Shown: piece by piece, positions 58,393 to 60,293 of the stretch | How positions within the stretch are numbered: the stretch's first letter is position 1 | Layout: each line of letters starts with the position of its first letter | Origin: an uncultured Oscillospiraceae bacterium | GTDB lineage: Bacteria > Bacillota > Clostridia > Oscillospirales > Acutalibacteraceae | DNA: 60,293 nucleotides | Assembly: GCA_910587835.1 (NCBI GenBank) | Contig: CAJUNQ010000008.1 | Span: 1 to 60,293 of the forward strand | Direction of reading: 5' to 3' | The notes under the pieces: generated by a model | What the model was told of the DNA's origin: nothing | Database searches by the model: none | Seen by the model: the letters and a program-made list of their open reading frames with translations, nothing else | Translations under genes and position numbers: made by a program

Positions 58393-58917
58393 ATGGAACT
58401 GAACGAAATGGAAAAGCGCCTGATATTCCAGACGGAAGGCTATGGGAAATCAGATGTCACATATGAGCTGCGCATGTGCCTCCCCTATATACCGGACCCG
58501 GTAAGGAGGAAAACGGCGGCGGAGCTTGTGCGAAAGCTGGATGCCATGCCGGAAAAAGACTGCCTGGCTCTTATTCAGGATATTCGGAAAAACTACCGGA
58601 TTCCGGCAGGGCCTAAGACGATGGGGGAACTACTGGCGGAGGCCAGGCAGAAATCCGGTGCGGAGAAATTGAAGGGGCATGACATCATGGCCCTGGAACG
58701 CTTCGACCCGGAAGTAAAGCACATGATCGTCTTTGACGTGCTTTCAGGTAATGCCCCTGTCGGGGATAAAGGAGATAAGATGCGCCTGTTCCTTACGAAT
58801 GTCGGCTACCAGAAATTCATAGACAGCCAGGAACGGGGCGAAGTCAAATTGAAAAACCATGCGAAGGTTGCGCCGGGCGGCCATCTGCACTATGACCGCA
58901 GGGACCGCGCCTTGTAG
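58393..58917 (+). CDS. integrative-element conserved protein
   Basis: 174 residues from the ATG at 58393 (MELNEMEKRLIFQTEGY) after GAGAAAGGAGATTCAC; the frame is open further upstream into the repeat but without a site. Soluble and charged; the C-terminal KLKNHAKVAPGGHLHYDRRD looks natural. I recognise it only as a type of protein found at the start of replication modules of clostridial integrative elements, not a named family. It is followed 29 bp on by a replication-initiator-like gene. Composition is GC-rich, unlike the IetAS module. Confidence 0.6.
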   Translation: MELNEMEKRLIFQTEGYGKSDVTYELRMCLPYIPDPVRRKTAAELVRKLDAMPEKDCLALIQDIRKNYRIPAGPKTMGELLAEARQKSGAEKLKGHDIMALERFDPEVKHMIVFDVLSGNAPVGDKGDKMRLFLTNVGYQKFIDSQERGEVKLKNHAKVAPGGHLHYDRRDRAL

Positions 58918-58946
58918 CCCGGAGGGAAAGGAAGGAGGTTTTTGTT

Positions 58947-59819
58947 ATGGCTGTATTCCGGGTAGAAAAAACAAAGGACTTCACGATCATGTGCAACCAC
59001 CACCTGCGCAATACGGAACTGTCCTTAAAGGCAAAGGGGCTTCTCTCGCTCATGCTGTCGCTGCCGGAAGATTGGGACTATACCACAAAGGGGCTCGCCC
59101 ATATCTGCAAGGACGGCGTGGATTCAATCACTACCGCCCTGAAAGAGCTGGAGCGGCACGGGTACCTCACCAGGCAGCGCCTCCGCTATGAGAACGGGCA
59201 GCTCGGAGACATCGAGTATACGATCCATGAAAAGCCTGTAAATGCTGAAAAACAGGAGGATTCACCTAAACGGGAAAATCCAAGACAGGTAAATCCAGGA
59301 CAGGCAAAACCTGAACAGGGGGAACCTGGACAGGGAAATCCCGCACAATTAAATACTAATTCATTAAAAACTAAAAAATCAAAAACGGATATATCAAGGA
59401 CCCATCCATCAATCTATCCGTCAGGGCCGGAGGCGGCAGGCCGTTCGGATGGGATGGATCGGATAGAGCTGGCAGACGCTTACCGTGAAATCCTGAAAGA
59501 AAATATTGAGTATGGCTGTATGGTTTCCCGGTATGGGAAAGAACGCTTAGACGAGACGGTGGAGCTTATGCTTGAAGTGGTTTTATCCAAACGTCCATAT
59601 ATCCGTATCGCCGGGGATGATTTTCCCAGGGAGGTGGTAAAGGGCCGCTTCCTGAAAATCAATTCCGGCCACCTGGAGTATGTCTTTGACTGCATTGACA
59701 GGAACACCACGAAAGTCGGGAACATCAAGGCATACCTGCTGGCGGCGCTCTATAATGCCCCGGCAACAATGGACAGCTATTACCGCGCCGAGGTCAACCA
59801 TGACCTGTACGGCTGTTAG
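58947..59819 (+). CDS. replication-initiator-like winged-helix protein (DUF6017 type)
   Basis: 290 residues. The N-terminal winged-helix domain (NTELSLKAKGLLSLMLSLPE, then GVDSITTALKELERHGYL) is typical of RepA-N-like and ICE-encoded replication proteins. A low-complexity linker of five 5-residue repeats (NPRQV, NPGQA, KPEQG, EPGQG, NPAQL) and a Ser/Lys-rich stretch follow, then a C-terminal helical domain of the DUF6017 type (LADAYREILKENIEYGCMV ... VGNIKAYLLAALYNAP). It probably supports autonomous replication of the excised element. Site GGAAGGAGGTTTTTGTT before ATG. Confidence 0.8.
   Translation: MAVFRVEKTKDFTIMCNHHLRNTELSLKAKGLLSLMLSLPEDWDYTTKGLAHICKDGVDSITTALKELERHGYLTRQRLRYENGQLGDIEYTIHEKPVNAEKQEDSPKRENPRQVNPGQAKPEQGEPGQGNPAQLNTNSLKTKKSKTDISRTHPSIYPSGPEAAGRSDGMDRIELADAYREILKENIEYGCMVSRYGKERLDETVELMLEVVLSKRPYIRIAGDDFPREVVKGRFLKINSGHLEYVFDCIDRNTTKVGNIKAYLLAALYNAPATMDSYYRAEVNHDLYGC
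59277..59351 (+). repeat. five 15-bp tandem repeats inside the replication gene
   Basis: Units AATCCAAGACAGGTA, AATCCAGGACAGGCA, AAACCTGAACAGGGG, GAACCTGGACAGGGA, AATCCCGCACAATTA. In frame, encoding the (N/K/E)PxQx linker, so copy number could vary without breaking the gene. Confidence 0.75.
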
Positions 59820-59891
59820 GCGCCTTCTGGCGTCTTTTTTCATCACAGAAAGGAGGCGGGGCACGATGAAAAGAATCCCTGTGCCGGTGTC

Positions 59892-60278
59892 ATGCCCGGC
59901 GTAACAAAGGAGCAGATTCGGGCGGCGCGTGAGGCGGACCTGTTTGCCTACCTGCAGTTCCATGAGCCTGGGGTGCTGAAACGGGACGGCCCGAATTACC
60001 GCCACAAGGAGCATGACAGCCTGGTCTATGTGACCGGGAATAATGCTTGGATCAGCGCACGTTCTTCTGGGGTAAGCAGGGAAAGCGCGGTATGTAGCCT
60101 GTCCACTTCCAGCTTGTGGAGCACCACGCTCTCCACACTTTCCTGCTCATCGGAGAATTGCTGGGCATTTTCATCCACCAGCCGGTCCAAAGAATCTTCG
60201 CGGCTGGGGATGATCTGCACCACTTGGCCCTCCTTTCCGAGAACGAACCGCTCGGTTTTCAAATCGTTCTCAAAATAG
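59892..60278 (+). pseudogene. truncated Toprim/primase-like gene of the element
   Basis: From ATG 59892 the first about 53 codons (MPGVTKEQIRAAREADLFAY, LQFHEPGVLK, HDSLVYVTGNNAW) match the N-terminus of the DNA primase-like, CHC2/Toprim proteins that follow the replication gene in clostridial integrative elements. After about 60050 the frame continues only as antisense of the next gene (SARSSGVSRESAV), so the natural reading ends there. A 12-codon frame starting at 59866 with a better site (AAGGAGGCGGGGCACG) may be the original start, which would imply another small defect. Confidence 0.7.
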
Positions 60279-60283
60279 CGCAT
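60026..60283 (-). pseudogene. truncated sigma-70-like gene of an integrative element
   Basis: Reverse strand, 85 residues (MRYFENDLKTERFVLGKEGQ ... LTPEERALIQALFPVT-stop). The LxxLTPEERALIxALF segment is the entry to the sigma-4-like domain of small sigma-factor-like ICE proteins, which normally runs on through a helix-turn-helix. Here it stops within three codons, because it is joined head-on to the truncated primase-like gene. The 5' end is close to the window edge, so the true start may lie outside. Confidence 0.6.
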
Positions 60284-60293
60284 TTTCCGGTCG

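Noticed and set aside
1..60293. CRISPR array or rRNA genes
   Set aside because: No regularly spaced repeat series and no rRNA-like sequence were noticed on either strand.

Overview
The window looks like a chromosomal stretch (or contig end) from a GC-rich anaerobic Firmicute of the Clostridia, most likely Oscillospirales (Flavonifractor/Lawsonibacter-like). Reasons: AGGAGG-type Shine-Dalgarno sites and TTGACA-17-TATAAT promoters throughout; a pyruvate:ferredoxin oxidoreductase; [FeFe]-hydrogenases with the HydE/F/G maturases; a PASTA (pseudo)kinase; and clostridial ICE genes. The family-level placement is inference.

Layout. 1-4.6 kb: DegV-like protein (cut by the window edge) and nifJ (PFOR). 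4.7-7.9 kb: two paralogous lipoprotein solute-binding proteins (SBPs). 8.1-11.1 kb: murC and, convergent to it, a zinc-ribbon/pseudokinase/PASTA protein. 11.5-14.0 kb: cytoplasmic GH32 and a PfkB-type fructokinase, then tRNA-Leu(CAG). 14.5-15.8 kb: two methyltransferase-like genes. 15.8-24.5 kb: an ABC importer locus with two permeases, one unrecognised membrane protein and an array of four further SBP genes plus one remnant; two of the four carry single-base frame breaks. 25.4-34.6 kb: a long leftward gene cluster with the hydrogenase maturation genes (TM1266-like regulator, hydE, hydG, hydF) and several accessory genes, preceded by a structured leader with an intrinsic terminator. 34.7-40.2 kb: DUF3892 protein, YifB/ComM ATPase, a GH120-like beta-helix glycosidase, SfsA and a BlaI-type repressor. 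40.4-45.1 kb: an operon with a 2Fe-2S protein, a PAS-containing (probably sensory) [FeFe]-hydrogenase, a SpoIIE-type phosphatase and a group-B-like [FeFe]-hydrogenase. 45.6-51.9 kb: F-type ATP synthase operon in which the delta subunit survives only as a C-terminal-domain fusion to alpha. A 136-bp MITE-like repeat lies on each side of the ATP synthase region.

53-60.3 kb is mobile DNA: a 5' half tRNA-Leu, an intact tRNA-Leu(CAA), the last 59 codons of a tyrosine integrase, then a 232-bp direct repeat, an AT-rich IetAS-type module (small DUF1413-like gene, AAA ATPase, subtilisin-like protease), a second copy of the repeat, and replication genes of an integrative element ending in a rearranged junction.

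How parts fit: PFOR supplies reduced ferredoxin, the hydrogenases and their maturases dispose of electrons as H2, and the F-ATPase links to membrane energy. The SBP/permease sets with GH32, fructokinase and the GH120-like enzyme point to a saccharide-using gut or rumen lifestyle. The most interesting items are the IetAS cassette between direct repeats, the delta-alpha ATP synthase fusion, the unrecognised structured leader ahead of the hydrogenase maturation genes, and the degenerate PASTA kinase.
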